The notes: generated from the sequence alone by a model not told the origin. A stretch of 64,000 nucleotides of DNA from Oscillospiraceae bacterium (GCA_015065615.1 SVPY01000006.1:1-64000), one strand, 5' to 3'; shown: positions 16,322 to 25,488, counted from the first letter of the stretch. Numbers and translations: made by a program.

Positions 16322-16585
16322 ATGAATATCATATCGGATATTTTAAACGGAAATATAAACATTCTTGATAATTTTGGAAAGCGTAATCTCGACATAAAAA
16401 AAGCAGAAACGAAAATTGAGATAGATTACAGTAATTTTATAAAAACCTTAAGCGATAGCCAAAAAGCACTCAGCTTGAAATGTAAGGAAAACCAAGATAG
16501 ATATGAGCTTCTTTTAATTGAAGAAGCATTTAGTGAAGGTTTTCGTTTTGCGGTAAAAATGATGGCTGAAGCATTGGCAGAATAA
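16322..16585 (+). CDS. DUF6809-like small protein
   Basis: The protein has 87 aa from the ATG at 16322, with AAAGGAGG 7 bases upstream; a GTG at 16301 in the same frame lies inside an operator and is not used. The protein is mostly helical. A C-terminal EEAFSEGFRFAVKMMAEALAE segment is the mark of the DUF6809 family, small proteins common in gut Firmicutes and often found near mobile or regulatory genes. No activity is known. It is divergent from the HTH-barstar operon and sits under the same operators, which suggests it belongs to the same functional unit. Confidence 0.75.
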   Translation: MNIISDILNGNINILDNFGKRNLDIKKAETKIEIDYSNFIKTLSDSQKALSLKCKENQDRYELLLIEEAFSEGFRFAVKMMAEALAE

Positions 16586-16591
16586 TAAAAT

Positions 16592-16630
16592 CCCCCGAAG
16601 GAATAAGCTTTAGCCTACTTCTTCGGGGGT
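16592..16630. terminator. Terminator hairpin, copy 2 of exact 39-bp repeat
   Basis: Identical over 39 of 39 bases, and in the same orientation, to 15621-15659. It lies between the DUF6809 gene and the convergent ileS gene. Confidence 0.9.
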
Positions 16631-16656
16631 AATTTTATAAATTTATATTTGCTTGA

Positions 16657-19600
16657 TTATTCTTCAATAACCTTAACTGCGATAGTTGCCTTTTCGCCGT
16701 TGATATCCCATGTCTGTGCCTTTGCGCCTTCTACGGGCTCTTCGCCGCAAACTACCTTAGTGGCTAAAACGTCGGAAGCAATTTCAGCTGCGTTCTTTTC
16801 TACAATAGCTTCAACTCTCTTGTTGCCGGAAACAGAAAGAAGGATGTGGTCCATAACCTTGAAGTCTGCTTCTTTTCTCATGGACTGAACCTTACTTACA
16901 ACTTCTCTTACCATACCTTCCTCAATAAGAGCGTCGGTAAGTGTAGTATCGAGAACAACTGTTACGCCGTTTTCAGCAGCGGATACGAAGCCTTCCATCT
17001 TAGCTGTATCGATAAGAAGTTCTTCTGCAGAGAGTGCAATTTCCTTATCGGAAAGCTGGAGTTTAACTGTGCCTGTTTCGTCGAGCTCGCGCTTAGCAGC
17101 GGAGCCATCGATATTAGCTAAAAGGTTTCTGATCTCACCGATCTGCTTGCCGTACTTCTGGCCAAGGATACGAAGCTGGGGCTTAAATGTATAGGAAACG
17201 AACTTATCGGCGTTATCTGTAATTTCAATAGCCTTTACGTTTAATTCCTCTCTGATGATCTCGCAGTAAACTTCGGGGATATCTGTATCGCCTGTTACGT
17301 ACATCTTGGAAAGGGGCTGACGGTTCTTGATAGCTGCGTCGTTTCTTGCGGCACGGCCAAGAGTAACAGCTGCTAAAACCTTCTCCATATTTTCTTCGAG
17401 CTCTGTATCGATTCTGTTTTCATCATACTCGGGGTAAGAGCAAAGGTGAATACTGATGGGAGCTTCTTTATTTACGCTGCATACCAAGTTTCTGTAAATT
17501 TCTTCTGTGATGAAAGGAGTTAAGGGAGCTGCAGCCTTGCTGAACTCTACAAGAGCTGTGTAAAGAGTCATATAAGCCGCAATCTTATCCTCTGTCATCT
17601 CCTCTGCCCAGAAACGCTCACGGCTTCTTCTTACGTACCAGTTACTCATTTCGTCTACGAAATCAGTAAAGATCTTGGAAGTATCCTGAATCTTGTAGTT
17701 TTCTAAGTTCTCGTCTGCAGTTTTAATAACTGTGTTGAGCTTAGAAAGAAGCCACTTATCCATAACTGTTAACTTGCAGTCTTCAAGCTTATAGTTAGTG
17801 GGGTTAAAGCCATCGATATTAGCATAAAGAACGAAGAATGAATATGTGTTCCAGAGTGTGGAGAGGAACTTTCTCTGGCCTTCCATAACTGCCTTTTCGT
17901 GCCAACGGTTGGGAAGCCACAGAGCGGAGTTAGAATAGAAGTACCATCTTATAGCATCGGCACCGTACTGATTAAGAGCATCCATGGGGTTAACTGCGTT
18001 ACCCTTAGATTTACTCATCTTCTGACCGTCAGCATCCTGAACGTGACCTAAAACGATAACGTTCTTGTAAGGAGCCTTATCAAAAAGAAGAGTGGAGATA
18101 GCAAGGAGGGAGTAGAACCAACCTCTTGTCTGGTCAACAGCCTCACTGATAAAGTCAGCGGGGAACTGTGCTTCGAACTTATCCTGGTTTTCAAAAGGAT
18201 AGTGGTGCTGAGCAAAGGGCATTGAACCGGAGTCGAACCAGCAGTCGATAACCTCGGGAACTCTTGTCATAGTTTCGCCGCACTCGGGGCACTTGATTGT
18301 AACTTCGTCAATATAGGGGCGGTGTAATTCAATATTTTCGGGGCAATTATCGCTGATTTCCTTAAGCTCAGCTATGCTGCCAACAGCATGTGTGTGGCCG
18401 CAGGAGCACTGCCAGATGTTAAGGGGAGTACCCCAATAACGGTTACGGGAAATACCCCAGTCCTGAACGTTTTCAAGCCAGTCGCCGAATCTGCCCTTAC
18501 CGATGCTGTCGGGCATCCAGTTAACTGTGTTGTTATTCTTAATAAGCTTATCCTTAACTGCGCTCATCTTGATGAACCAAGATTCTCTTGCGTAGTAGAT
18601 AAGGGGAGTGTTACATCTCCAGCAGTGGGGGTAGCTGTGCTCAAACTTAGGAGCATCGAAAAGCAGACCCTTATTTTCAAGGTCAACTAAAACTTCCTTA
18701 TCGGCAGCCTTGCAGAATGTACCTGCCCAGGGTGTTTCCTTAGTCATTTCGCCCTTGCCGTCAACAAGCTGTACGAGGGGGAGGTCGTACTTTCTGCCTA
18801 CGTTGGCGTCGTCCTCACCGAATGCAGGAGCAATATGAACTATACCTGTACCGTCAGTAAGTGTTACGTAGCTGTCGCATACAACGTACCAGCACTTCTT
18901 TGTGGGGTTAACAAAACGCCACAGGGGCTCATACTCTTTATATTCTAAATCTTTACCTACGTAGCTTTCTAAAATTTCAGCGCCTTCACCGAGAATCTTA
19001 TTAACTAAAGCTTCAGCCATGTAGTAAACTGTTTCGTCTTTTCTAACCTTTACGTATGTTTCAACGGGGTTAACGCAGAGAGCAACGTTGGAGGGAAGAG
19101 TCCAGGGAGTTGTAGTCCAGGCAAGAATGTAAGCATCCTCGTCTTTAACTTTAAACTTAACAACGGCACTTCTCTCTTTTACAAGCTTATAGCCCTGAGC
19201 AACCTCGTGAGAAGAGAGAGGTGTACCGCAGCGGGGGCAGTAGGGAACGATTTTGAAGCCCTTGTAAAGAAGACCTTTATTGTAAATTTCTTTTAAAGCC
19301 CACCATTCGGACTCAATGAAGTTATTATCATATGTTACGTAGGGGTCATCCATATCAGCCCAGAAGCCAACTGCCTTAGAGAAATCTTCCCACATACCCT
19401 TATACTTCCAAACGCTTTCCTTACATTTGCTGATAAAGGGGTCAAGGCCGTAGCTTTCGATCTGCTCTTTACCGTTGATGCCTAAAATCTTTTCTACTTC
19501 AATTTCAACGGGAAGACCGTGTGTATCCCAGCCGGCTTTTCTGGGTACGTCGTAATTTTTCATAATTCTGTAGCGGGGAATAAGGTCCTTAACAGCTCTT

Positions 19601-19785
19601 GTTAAAACGTGACCGATATGAGGAGTACCGTTAGCTGTGGGAGGGCCGTCGTAGAATGTATAGGTAGGCTTACCCTTACAGTCCTCTACTGTTCTTTCAA
19701 AAATTTTGTTTTCATTCCAGAATTTTACCGTTTCTTTTTCTCTGGCAACAACGTTCTGGCTTGCTGATACTTCATTGTAAAGCAT
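16657..19785 (-). CDS. ileS: Isoleucyl-tRNA synthetase (long, type-2-like)
   Basis: The protein has 1042 aa and charges tRNA-Ile. It has HIGH in GTPHIGHVLTRAVKD (about residues 53-67), the editing domain (about 180-390, with WTTTPWTLPSN), KMSKS in QKMSKSKGN (about 590-600) and an anticodon-binding domain. The length and the absence of a C-terminal zinc-finger Cys cluster place it with the eukaryote-like IleRS2 group rather than the about 920-aa IleRS1. IleRS2 enzymes tend to be poorly inhibited by mupirocin; that is family knowledge, not shown here. Expression is controlled by the T-box at 19832-20075, whose specifier reads ATC. Confidence 0.95.
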   Translation of the reverse strand: MLYNEVSASQNVVAREKETVKFWNENKIFERTVEDCKGKPTYTFYDGPPTANGTPHIGHVLTRAVKDLIPRYRIMKNYDVPRKAGWDTHGLPVEIEVEKILGINGKEQIESYGLDPFISKCKESVWKYKGMWEDFSKAVGFWADMDDPYVTYDNNFIESEWWALKEIYNKGLLYKGFKIVPYCPRCGTPLSSHEVAQGYKLVKERSAVVKFKVKDEDAYILAWTTTPWTLPSNVALCVNPVETYVKVRKDETVYYMAEALVNKILGEGAEILESYVGKDLEYKEYEPLWRFVNPTKKCWYVVCDSYVTLTDGTGIVHIAPAFGEDDANVGRKYDLPLVQLVDGKGEMTKETPWAGTFCKAADKEVLVDLENKGLLFDAPKFEHSYPHCWRCNTPLIYYARESWFIKMSAVKDKLIKNNNTVNWMPDSIGKGRFGDWLENVQDWGISRNRYWGTPLNIWQCSCGHTHAVGSIAELKEISDNCPENIELHRPYIDEVTIKCPECGETMTRVPEVIDCWFDSGSMPFAQHHYPFENQDKFEAQFPADFISEAVDQTRGWFYSLLAISTLLFDKAPYKNVIVLGHVQDADGQKMSKSKGNAVNPMDALNQYGADAIRWYFYSNSALWLPNRWHEKAVMEGQRKFLSTLWNTYSFFVLYANIDGFNPTNYKLEDCKLTVMDKWLLSKLNTVIKTADENLENYKIQDTSKIFTDFVDEMSNWYVRRSRERFWAEEMTEDKIAAYMTLYTALVEFSKAAAPLTPFITEEIYRNLVCSVNKEAPISIHLCSYPEYDENRIDTELEENMEKVLAAVTLGRAARNDAAIKNRQPLSKMYVTGDTDIPEVYCEIIREELNVKAIEITDNADKFVSYTFKPQLRILGQKYGKQIGEIRNLLANIDGSAAKRELDETGTVKLQLSDKEIALSAEELLIDTAKMEGFVSAAENGVTVVLDTTLTDALIEEGMVREVVSKVQSMRKEADFKVMDHILLSVSGNKRVEAIVEKNAAEIASDVLATKVVCGEEPVEGAKAQTWDINGEKATIAVKVIEE

Positions 19786-19831
19786 AATATTTCTCCTTCT
19801 TTAATTAAATTAATTTAAGGATAATGTAAAT

Positions 19832-20075
19832 AAAAAAGCTTCGCCCAAAACAGGACGAAGCGAAGCTTCAAAACCACCTATTTAGCATACCCTTATTATA
19901 TGCCCTGCTTGTAACGGTACAGGTCCGTCCGTACTTATAGCTTAAACAAAGCTTTCAGTACGGCCGCTCGGGAGTGATTTTCGCCTTTTTATACTTATAC
20001 CGATTCACACCAGCCATCGGCTCTCTGAAACTTTTTAAAGAGGTTACTCTCTCCGTCACTGCGTTTTTAGTGCAA
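19832..20075 (-). promoter_or_regulatory. T-box riboswitch (Ile) of ileS
   Basis: On the minus strand the leader has stem I with GACGGAGAGAGTAA and GAGAGCCGATGGCTGGTG, a specifier loop reading GAAAATCACTCCCGAG with the codon ATC at 19976-19978, the T-box sequence AAATAGGTGGT (19873-19883) and a terminator GCTTCGTCC / GGGCGAAGC followed by T (19832-19862). Uncharged tRNA-Ile pairing with ATC and with the T-box sequence would favour the antiterminator. The ATC specifier fits the downstream ileS. Confidence 0.95.
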
Positions 20076-20110
20076 ATTAAATTTTTACTGAACATTTCAG
20101 TACAGAGTAA

Positions 20111-20139
20111 AGATTAACATTATTTTACCTTTTTGTCAA
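20111..20139 (-). promoter_or_regulatory. ileS T-box promoter
   Basis: TTGACA (20134-20139), 17 bases, TAATCT (20111-20116) on the minus strand, just upstream of T-box stem I. Confidence 0.8.
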
Positions 20140-20183
20140 GAGGATATGCGCGATTTAAGGGAATTTAGTAAAGTTTCAAGCCG

Positions 20184-20209
20184 CAGGGGGAGAGATTTCG
20201 TTCCCCCTG
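20184..20209. other. Intergenic hairpin
   Basis: CAGGGGGA and TTCCCCCTG pair around a 9-base loop. It lies between the ileS promoter and the terminator of the two-component operon. There is no adjacent T run, so its role is unclear. Confidence 0.4.
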
Positions 20210-20230
20210 AAAAGAACAGCAAAAAATTAA

Positions 20231-20254
20231 TGCCGCAGTTTTTAGCCTGCGGCA
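20231..20254 (-). terminator. Terminator of the two-component operon
   Basis: TGCCGCAG and CTGCGGCA form an exact 8-bp stem, followed on the minus strand by an AT-rich tract ending in TTTTTT. It lies 29 bases past the kinase stop. Confidence 0.75.
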
Positions 20255-20282
20255 CTTTTCACCTTATAAATTTAGTTTTATT

Positions 20283-21701
20283 TTACATCCCGGGTAGTGT
20301 TACGGTTACGGTGGTACCCGTGCCGTAAATACTTTCAACGGTTAAGCTGCCGCCGTGGATATTTATAATCTCGTCGGAAACGGCTAAACCGATACCCGAA
20401 CCTTTAATCATTGTGTTAACCTTATAGAATTTCTTCTTGATATTGGGCAAATCCTTCTCTCTGATACCTATACCCGAGTCGGAAACCTTAATATATACCA
20501 TTCCCTTTTCGCTGTAGGCAGCCACCTTGATCTCGCCGCCCTCTTTATTATATTTAAAAGCATTATCAAGTAAATTTACAAGCACCTGACGTATACGGTT
20601 GGCATCCGCCTTAACGTAGGGAAGAATATCGGGCTCATCGTAAATAAGCTTCACGTTTTCGGCCCTTGCTCTATCGGTAAAAGCGAACACAACTTCGTCG
20701 AGCTCTGCTAAAATATCGGTTTTCACCATATTCATAACAAGTCTGCCGCTTTGAAGCCTTGAGAAATCGAGAAGCTCCTCAACAAGACCCGAAAGCCTTT
20801 CGCTCTCTTTACTGATTACTCTCAAGCCCTTTTTAAAGGTTTCTTCGTCTACCTGAGCACTTGCCAGAGTCTCCGCCCAGCCTCTAATGGAGGTTAGAGG
20901 AGTTCTCAGTTCATGGGAAACGGAAGAAATGAACTCGTTTTTTAATTTTTCGGTATTACCCAGTTCCACCGCCATATCGTTAACCGTATCTACAAGGTAG
21001 CCGATTTCGTCGTCCGTCTTTTTATTGAGTCTTACGTTAAAGTTACCGCTTGAAATAATTCTGGCGCTTTCGGAAATTTGCTTAACAGGAGTGATAATTG
21101 AACGGATAAAATAAATGCCCGAAAAAACAAGAAAAACGGTAATAACAGCACCTATAGAAATAAAAAGTCCTATAGTCTGACTTATCATTCTGTCGGCTTT
21201 TTCAAGGCTCGTAACGTATCTCACCGCGCCTAAAGCCTTATCGTTGCGGTCGCGGACGATTCTTGTTATAGCCATTATTTTTTCGCCGTATTCGTTTGTA
21301 CCCTCCCAATTACCGAAGTTATCAGGGTCGTACATAGCCATTTCCATATCCTTAAAGCCTTCGTAGCTTATATTACTCATACCCGAGGTGCTGGCAATAG
21401 CATCACCGTAAACTGAAAAGGCAGTAACCTCAAGCTCGTTTTTATCGGTAAAGTTTCGCACGTAGTCCCTTAATGTGTTGCTCAGCTCCGCTTCTTTTTC
21501 GGCGCGAAGGCTTAAGTTGCTTATCATTTCGTCGCTTCTGCCCCGAAGCGCAGACTCAATGGAGTTATAAATATAGGTTTTAATAGAGAAAGAGAGAGCA
21601 ACTATAGCAATTATAATAATCGAAATAGCAAAACCGAGACCGTGAATCAGCCATCTTGTAGCAATACTTTTTCTTACGCCCACAGGCTTAACTTTTCCCA
21701 T
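20283..21701 (-). CDS. Membrane sensor histidine kinase
   Basis: The protein has 472 aa. Two transmembrane helices (about residues 22-45 and 178-200) flank an extracellular sensor of about 130 residues. HAMP follows (about 201-250), then HisKA with the phosphorylated His263 in SSVSHELRTPLTS, and HATPase with N, G1 (DSGIGI) and G2 (KGSGIGLAVS) boxes. The architecture matches PhoR/ResE-type kinases that detect envelope conditions. It is the third gene of an operon after a lipoprotein and a response regulator, so those two are its likely partners. Confidence 0.93.
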   Translation of the reverse strand: MGKVKPVGVRKSIATRWLIHGLGFAISIIIIAIVALSFSIKTYIYNSIESALRGRSDEMISNLSLRAEKEAELSNTLRDYVRNFTDKNELEVTAFSVYGDAIASTSGMSNISYEGFKDMEMAMYDPDNFGNWEGTNEYGEKIMAITRIVRDRNDKALGAVRYVTSLEKADRMISQTIGLFISIGAVITVFLVFSGIYFIRSIITPVKQISESARIISSGNFNVRLNKKTDDEIGYLVDTVNDMAVELGNTEKLKNEFISSVSHELRTPLTSIRGWAETLASAQVDEETFKKGLRVISKESERLSGLVEELLDFSRLQSGRLVMNMVKTDILAELDEVVFAFTDRARAENVKLIYDEPDILPYVKADANRIRQVLVNLLDNAFKYNKEGGEIKVAAYSEKGMVYIKVSDSGIGIREKDLPNIKKKFYKVNTMIKGSGIGLAVSDEIINIHGGSLTVESIYGTGTTVTVTLPGM

Positions 21702-21794
21702 TTTAAATACGCTCTCCTTTCCATATAATATTTTATATTAACTCTTATAAACCGAAATTTAAAACGAAACAAAAACCAAACTAAACATAAAATT

Positions 21795-22493
21795 TTACTG
21801 CCACTTATATCCCTTGCCCCATACAGTGACAAGATGTGTGGGAGCCGAGGGGACATCCTCTATTTTCATTCTCAGGCGGCGTATATTTACGTCCACTATC
21901 TTTTCGTCGCCCGCATAGGTCTCGCCCCATATACTTTTTAAAAGCTGCTCACGGGGAATATCCACACCGGGTCTCTCCATAAAGTACTCGATAAGGGCGT
22001 ATTCAACCTGAGTTAAATCAATCTCCATTCCGTTTTTAAAAAGCTTGTGGCTCTTCATATCCATTAAAAATTCACCCGAAATAAGCTCTCTCTTAAAGGA
22101 GCTGTCCTTTTCTGTATATATGCTTACTCTTCTGTATAAAGCCGCAACTCTTGCAACCAGCTCGGAGGGTGAAAAGGGCTTTGTCATATAATCGTCGGCG
22201 CCGCTTGTAAGACCTAAAATCTTATCAGCCTCCTGAACCTTAGCGGTAAGCATAATAATTCCCATATAGTCGGAAAGCTTTCTTAATTCCTTGCAAAGGG
22301 CAATACCGTTCATACTGCCGGGCATCATAATATCCAGCACGGCAACGTCGGGCTTTTCCTCGGCATCGGCAAAAAGGCTTAAAGCCTCCTCTGCGTTGCC
22401 TGCCTCCATAGTTTCATAGCCTGCAATTTTCAGGTTGATGGCAATAAGCTCTCTTATGTTCTGTTCATCCTCACAGATAAGAACCTTTTTCAT
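21795..22493 (-). CDS. OmpR/PhoB-family response regulator
   Basis: The protein has 232 aa. The receiver domain (about 1-120) has acidic residues EDE at 8-10, phosphoacceptor Asp54 in VLDIMMPG, and Lys in the KPFSP motif (about 104-108). The C-terminal winged helix (about 135-232) has the typical VDVNIRRLRMKIED recognition region. It lies 93 bases upstream of the kinase and 15 bases after the lipoprotein gene. Its targets are unknown; self-regulation of this operon is plausible. Confidence 0.94.
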   Translation of the reverse strand: MKKVLICEDEQNIRELIAINLKIAGYETMEAGNAEEALSLFADAEEKPDVAVLDIMMPGSMNGIALCKELRKLSDYMGIIMLTAKVQEADKILGLTSGADDYMTKPFSPSELVARVAALYRRVSIYTEKDSSFKRELISGEFLMDMKSHKLFKNGMEIDLTQVEYALIEYFMERPGVDIPREQLLKSIWGETYAGDEKIVDVNIRRLRMKIEDVPSAPTHLVTVWGKGYKWQ

Positions 22494-22508
22494 ATATTAT
22501 TTCCTTTC

Positions 22509-23852
22509 TTATTTCAAACATCCAAAATTTTCAAGCATATATTCCGTAGTTTCACATCTGTAAAGATCTTTTACGGCGTATACAGCATCGCCGCGGGAAT
22601 CCAGCACCAAAATGTAATCAAAATATTCGCCCTCGGTGTATTCCTGCCACTGGGGTTTAGTGAACACTCTTACGGTGAAAAGCTTGGTGGCTTTCTTTAT
22701 ATTGCCTTCGCCGTCACCCTCGATCTCATATACGTCAATGGAATCCTGATCGGAGCCCTTGTAGTAAATGATATTATCCTTTTTCTCCTGAGGAACGGGG
22801 ATATAGTAATTATACTGATAATTAACTATGGTGCTCATAATTACTTCTTTGGACACGTTCTGAAGCCTTGGCTTTACCCAATCGGTTAAATACCCTGCCA
22901 CAGCGCTGTCTATTTCGTTTGAAGAATATATAAGCGGTATCTCCATACTGCCGTCGCCGTCAATATCCATGGATAATAAAGCGTCCGTACTGCCTCTTTT
23001 AAATTCACCGGGGGTAGTCCGCTCGGGATTCACGGAATAGGGTGTGTAAATTTTCTCGGTGTAACTGTTTTCGGTAAATATCTGAGTTATGTACACGCCG
23101 GAATTTCCTTTTCCTTCAGCCGCCACGTAAGCCTTGCCGTCGGTATCTTTATCGAAATATACGTTTTCGAAGGATAAAAGCCTTGTAACCAAAAGCTCCC
23201 TGCCTATCGAATAGAATTTTTTGTTATTATATTGGTAAACGGAAAACGTGAGACTGCCGTGCTCCTCATCGGGAACTCTCTCCGTTTTAAGTATGCAAAG
23301 CTCATCCTTATCATTTGTTCTGAACCTCGTAAGAAGCATAGCATCATAGTAAAATTTGGTGTCTATTTTCTCTATGCGGTCATTTTCCTCGGAATAAGTG
23401 AAAATGGATATTATGTTTCTGTCCTCGGAATCGGTAAAGCCCACTATTATATCGTTGATGCCGTCACCGGTAATATCGCCGAAAATAACTCTATCTACCT
23501 TGTCGGATTTATCTGTAAATTCCGTTGTTCTTATCCAGTTACCCTCTTTGAAACTGAAGAAAGTAATGTTGATTCTTTTTGAATTATCGTAAGTGAAGGC
23601 GAAGGCATCCTTATGACTGCCGCCTGTGAAACTTGTAAACATAACCGCTTCACGATAGTCGCCGTTTTGGGGGTAGCAGTAGTCTGCCTTGCCGCCGTTA
23701 TCAAGAATTGCCGTTACAGCCGCCATATCGGCGTCGTTTCTGGGGGCTTCCATCATATTTCTTATATCCAGATCCACTACCGCGCAGCCTGTAAAGGAAA
23801 GGGAAAGCAATATACACATAATAAATGCAAGGTATCTTTTTAAAGCTTTCAT
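22509..23852 (-). CDS. Lipoprotein with FG-GAP-like repeats
   Basis: The protein has 447 aa with a lipoprotein signal ending FTGC (lipid Cys at about residue 23). The mature part is beta-rich and contains two calcium-loop-like motifs, DITGDGINDI (about 147-156) and DIDGDGSMEI (about 299-308), as in FG-GAP/VCBS propeller repeats. It is the first gene of the operon with the response regulator and kinase, so it may be an extracytoplasmic accessory of the sensor. The ligand is not evident. Similar lipoproteins in Clostridia are annotated as hypothetical. Confidence 0.8.
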   Translation of the reverse strand: MKALKRYLAFIMCILLSLSFTGCAVVDLDIRNMMEAPRNDADMAAVTAILDNGGKADYCYPQNGDYREAVMFTSFTGGSHKDAFAFTYDNSKRINITFFSFKEGNWIRTTEFTDKSDKVDRVIFGDITGDGINDIIVGFTDSEDRNIISIFTYSEENDRIEKIDTKFYYDAMLLTRFRTNDKDELCILKTERVPDEEHGSLTFSVYQYNNKKFYSIGRELLVTRLLSFENVYFDKDTDGKAYVAAEGKGNSGVYITQIFTENSYTEKIYTPYSVNPERTTPGEFKRGSTDALLSMDIDGDGSMEIPLIYSSNEIDSAVAGYLTDWVKPRLQNVSKEVIMSTIVNYQYNYYIPVPQEKKDNIIYYKGSDQDSIDVYEIEGDGEGNIKKATKLFTVRVFTKPQWQEYTEGEYFDYILVLDSRGDAVYAVKDLYRCETTEYMLENFGCLK

Positions 23853-23894
23853 ATTATTCTCTCCCTTCTTAATTCTTCTTAAGGTCTATATGTA

Positions 23895-23975
23895 AAATAT
23901 ATCACAAAGTCACGAACTTTACAAGTGAAAGCTTATTTCTTTCCCATTGACATATAAGGGAATTAAGGGTAATAT
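23895..23975. promoter_or_regulatory. Divergent promoters, two-component operon and rsmE
   Basis: Minus strand: TTGTAA (23918-23923), 17 bases, TATATT (23895-23900). Plus strand: TTGACA (23947-23952), 17 bases, TAATAT (23970-23975). The -35 boxes are 23 bases apart, so the two polymerases may interfere. Confidence 0.65.
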
Positions 23976-24010
23976 TTATATAAGTTAAAGAAATTAATAA
24001 AGGAACAGCT

Positions 24011-24730
24011 ATGCCGAAATTTTACGAACCCGATATCAGGGAAGGAACAGAAAAATATTTTATAGAAGGTGAAAATTACCGCCACATCTCCCGTTCTCTC
24101 AGAATGAAAACAGGGGATAATTTAACCTTGACCGACGGAAAAGGCAAGGACTTCGAAGCCGAAATCCTTACTATCAACGAATCCTGTGTGGAAGTTAATA
24201 TACTTAAATGCCAAAGTGGTGAAACCGAAGCAAGCGTAAGGCTTCACCTCTATCAGGGTGTGCCCAAATCCGACAAAATGGAGCTTATAATACAAAAATT
24301 CACCGAGCTGGGCGGCTACAGTATAACCCCCACCAAAACAGATTTTACGGTAAGCGACATAAGCGGCAAAGAGGATAAAAAGGTAGCAAGATGGCAGAAA
24401 ATCGCCTTGGAAGGCGCTATGCAGAGCAAAAGAAGCTTTATTCCAATAATTAAAAGTCCCGAAAAATTCAAGGACGCCATACAAAACGCCCCCGGCGCCA
24501 AGCTTTTGCTTTACGAGGGCGGCGGTATTCCCATAAAAGAGCTTATTAAGGGCTGTGAGGATATTTCCGTTTTCGTAGGTCCCGAAGGAGGCTTCAGCGA
24601 AAAAGAAGTAAATTTTGCAAAAGAAAAGGGCGCCCGGATAGTTACATTGGGCAAGAGAATTCTGCGCACGGAAACCGCGCCCTTAGCCGCAGCGGCAATT
24701 ATTATGTATGAAACGGGGAATATGGAATGA
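24011..24730 (+). CDS. rsmE: 16S rRNA m3U1498 methyltransferase
   Basis: The protein has 239 aa, normal for RsmE, and methylates N3 of U1498 in helix 44 of 16S rRNA. A PUA-like N-terminal domain (about 1-70, HISRSLRMKTGDNLTL) is followed by a SPOUT/trefoil-knot domain with KSDKMELIIQKFTELGG, FVGPEGGFSEKEV (about 189-201) and LGKRILRTETAPLAA. The start ATG has AAAGGA 8 bases upstream. Its last 4 bases overlap the SDR gene (ATGA), a sign of translational coupling. Confidence 0.95.
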   Translation: MPKFYEPDIREGTEKYFIEGENYRHISRSLRMKTGDNLTLTDGKGKDFEAEILTINESCVEVNILKCQSGETEASVRLHLYQGVPKSDKMELIIQKFTELGGYSITPTKTDFTVSDISGKEDKKVARWQKIALEGAMQSKRSFIPIIKSPEKFKDAIQNAPGAKLLLYEGGGIPIKELIKGCEDISVFVGPEGGFSEKEVNFAKEKGARIVTLGKRILRTETAPLAAAAIIMYETGNME

Positions 24731-25455
24731 AAACCGTAATAATTACAGGAGCTTCAGGAGATATTGGCAGAGAAATAGCAAAAGCCTATTTTAAAGAAGG
24801 CTATAAGGTAGCCGCAGTTTATAACAGAAACGAAAAATCCGCCCAAAGCTTAAAAGAAGAATTGATCCTTACTGATTCCGAAAGAATTGAAATATTCAAA
24901 TGCGACGTAACGGATGAAAAGGAGGTTATTTCTTTAATTTCTGCCGTGAAATCACGTTTCGGAAATATAGACAGCCTCGTAAATAACGCAGGTATCTCGA
25001 AAATTCAGCTTTTCGATAATATCTCCCTTAATGAATGGGAGGAAATTTTAAAGGTAAATTTAACAGGTCCCTTCCTTCTTTCAAGGGAATGCGTTAAGCT
25101 TATGCTTAAAAATAAATCGGGCAATATTATAAATATCAGCTCCATGTGGGGTCAGGTAGGAGCTTCCTGCGAGGTTGCTTACAGCGCTTCAAAAGGCGGG
25201 CTTATAGCTATGACCAAAGCCCTGAGTAAAGAAGTGGGGCTCAGCGGCATAAGGGTAAACTGTATTTCCCCGGGACTTATAGATACCAAGATGAACGCCC
25301 ATTTAAGTAAGGAAGAGCTTGAAAGTGTAGTGGAGGAAATACCCTTAGGTATTATAGGCACACCTTCCGACGTAGCCGAAGCCTGTATTTATTTAGAGAA
25401 AGCTAAATTTGTAACAGGTCAGGTGCTTGGTGTAAACGGCGGAATGGTTATTTGA
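24727..25455 (+). CDS. Short-chain dehydrogenase/reductase (FabG-like)
   Basis: The protein has 242 aa, a classical SDR. The cofactor loop TGASGDIGRE lies at 7-16, NNAG at 86-89, and the catalytic set is Asn111, Ser139, Tyr152 and Lys156 (YSASK). NADP is suggested by the Asn/Arg region after the second strand (VYNRNEKSAQ). It resembles 3-oxoacyl-ACP reductase, but there are no other fatty acid genes here and the coupling to rsmE says nothing about its substrate. The substrate is therefore open. Confidence 0.85.
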   Translation: MKTVIITGASGDIGREIAKAYFKEGYKVAAVYNRNEKSAQSLKEELILTDSERIEIFKCDVTDEKEVISLISAVKSRFGNIDSLVNNAGISKIQLFDNISLNEWEEILKVNLTGPFLLSRECVKLMLKNKSGNIINISSMWGQVGASCEVAYSASKGGLIAMTKALSKEVGLSGIRVNCISPGLIDTKMNAHLSKEELESVVEEIPLGIIGTPSDVAEACIYLEKAKFVTGQVLGVNGGMVI

Positions 25456-25488
25456 TTTAAGTTAAATCGCGTTTATTGTAAAAAAATA

